The notes beneath the pieces are model-generated. The model was not told the origin of the DNA and did not search any database. It saw nothing but the letters and a program-made list of their open reading frames with translations. From positions 1 through 6,500 of the forward strand of contig JAAXVZ010000041.1 in the NCBI GenBank assembly GCA_013335235.1: a stretch of 6,500 nt of DNA, written 5' to 3'. Positions 6,038-6,500 of the stretch are shown here, in pieces. The stretch comes from Nanobdellota archaeon (GTDB taxonomy: Archaea; Nanobdellota; Nanobdellia; Woesearchaeales; GW2011-AR15). The position numbers and the translations under genes are program-made. Each line of letters starts with the position of its first letter. The first letter of the stretch is position 1.

Positions 6038-6500
6038 TTAATTAACCTTTTCCCACTTGTTGTCTTTCACATCAAAAAAAAGCTCAAATAGCCCTATGAC
6101 ATTGAGAACTGCCAATATTAGCCAGTAAGGGTACATGAAACATATGGGGAATAGCGTGCGAAAAGAGATGCGATCATATTTCAGTATCGCTATCAAATAT
6201 AGCGGATACGTCAATAATGTCGCAGATAGAGAGACTATCGCTATTAGTGTGAGAGGGTTCGCACCAGAAAGGAGATTCAAGATCCAATTGAACACCCCAT
6301 AGATCGAGAACCAACCAAGAAAATACTTTAGGACATATATGTCCAAATAATGGCCATTGGCCACAAAGTACCGGAAGTAACCTGTGATTACCTGATAAGT
6401 CACGACAAAAGACATTATAATCGCCTGCACATACCAGAATACTGCAAGAGGCAAGGTATAGAAATCTATAGGTTTCCTGCTTAATTGAAGGTGCTTCCTG
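6038..6500 (-). CDS. C-terminal membrane region of a processive-type family 2 glycosyltransferase, 5' partial
   Basis: The frame is open through the right edge; 154 residues are visible. Beyond the TTG at 6454, which is probably an internal Leu, it continues upstream through RKHLQLSRKPIDFYT. Four hydrophobic segments follow at about 6400-6455, 6265-6335, 6185-6250 and 6070-6145. The last contains MYPYWLILAVLNVIGLFELF, and the protein ends soon after in NKWEKVN. A basic linker, a set of C-terminal helices with PYW in the last, and a terminal W-[KR] motif are typical of membrane GT2 synthases of the PgaC/BcsA/hyaluronan-synthase type, which polymerise sugars while exporting them. The catalytic GT-A domain would lie right of the window, so family and substrate cannot be confirmed. 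It is the probable first visible gene of an operon with the Yip1-like gene. Confidence 0.55.
   Translation of the reverse strand, partial: RKHLQLSRKPIDFYTLPLAVFWYVQAIIMSFVVTYQVITGYFRYFVANGHYLDIYVLKYFLGWFSIYGVFNWILNLLSGANPLTLIAIVSLSATLLTYPLYLIAILKYDRISFRTLFPICFMYPYWLILAVLNVIGLFELFFDVKDNKWEKVN

Overview
The window looks archaeal, most likely from a small-genome DPANN-type archaeon. The signs are an archaeal-style NFACT (Rqc2/RqcH-family) gene, STT3-like GT-C membrane proteins, TATA-like promoter boxes in a compact divergent promoter, heavy use of ATA (Ile) and AGA/AGG (Arg) codons, and dense packing with ATGA stop/start overlaps. The phylum cannot be fixed from the sequence alone. Base composition looks moderately AT-rich by eye.

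Layout, left to right. (1) 1-764, + strand: the C-terminal isomerase half of glucosamine-6-phosphate synthase (glmS), cut by the left edge. (2) 765-914: a 150-nt convergent gap with a perfect 11-bp inverted repeat. (3) 915-1622, - strand: a complete family 2 glycosyltransferase. (4) 1623-1698: a 76-nt divergent promoter region with two TATA-like elements. (5) 1699-5587, + strand: a tightly overlapped three-gene operon. It encodes a short NFACT-N protein that lacks the usual C-terminal NFACT-R domain, followed by two related polytopic GT-C/STT3-like membrane proteins, each joined to the gene before it by an ATGA overlap. (6) 5557-6500, - strand: a Yip1-like small membrane protein whose 3' end overlaps the operon tail-to-tail by 31 bp, and upstream of it the C-terminal membrane part of a processive-type family 2 glycosyltransferase cut by the right edge.

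Taken together the neighbourhood leans toward cell-surface glycan synthesis. glmS supplies the precursor of UDP-GlcNAc, two GT2 enzymes would use activated sugars at the membrane, and two GT-C-like proteins could transfer lipid-linked sugars on the outer face. The NFACT gene is the outlier: its family acts in ribosome quality control, yet it leads the GT-C operon. I see no tRNA, rRNA, CRISPR array, insertion sequence or attachment site. The points most worth following are the NFACT protein without NFACT-R, and the tandem GT-C pair in which the second copy appears to have lost the conserved first-loop Asp and Arg.
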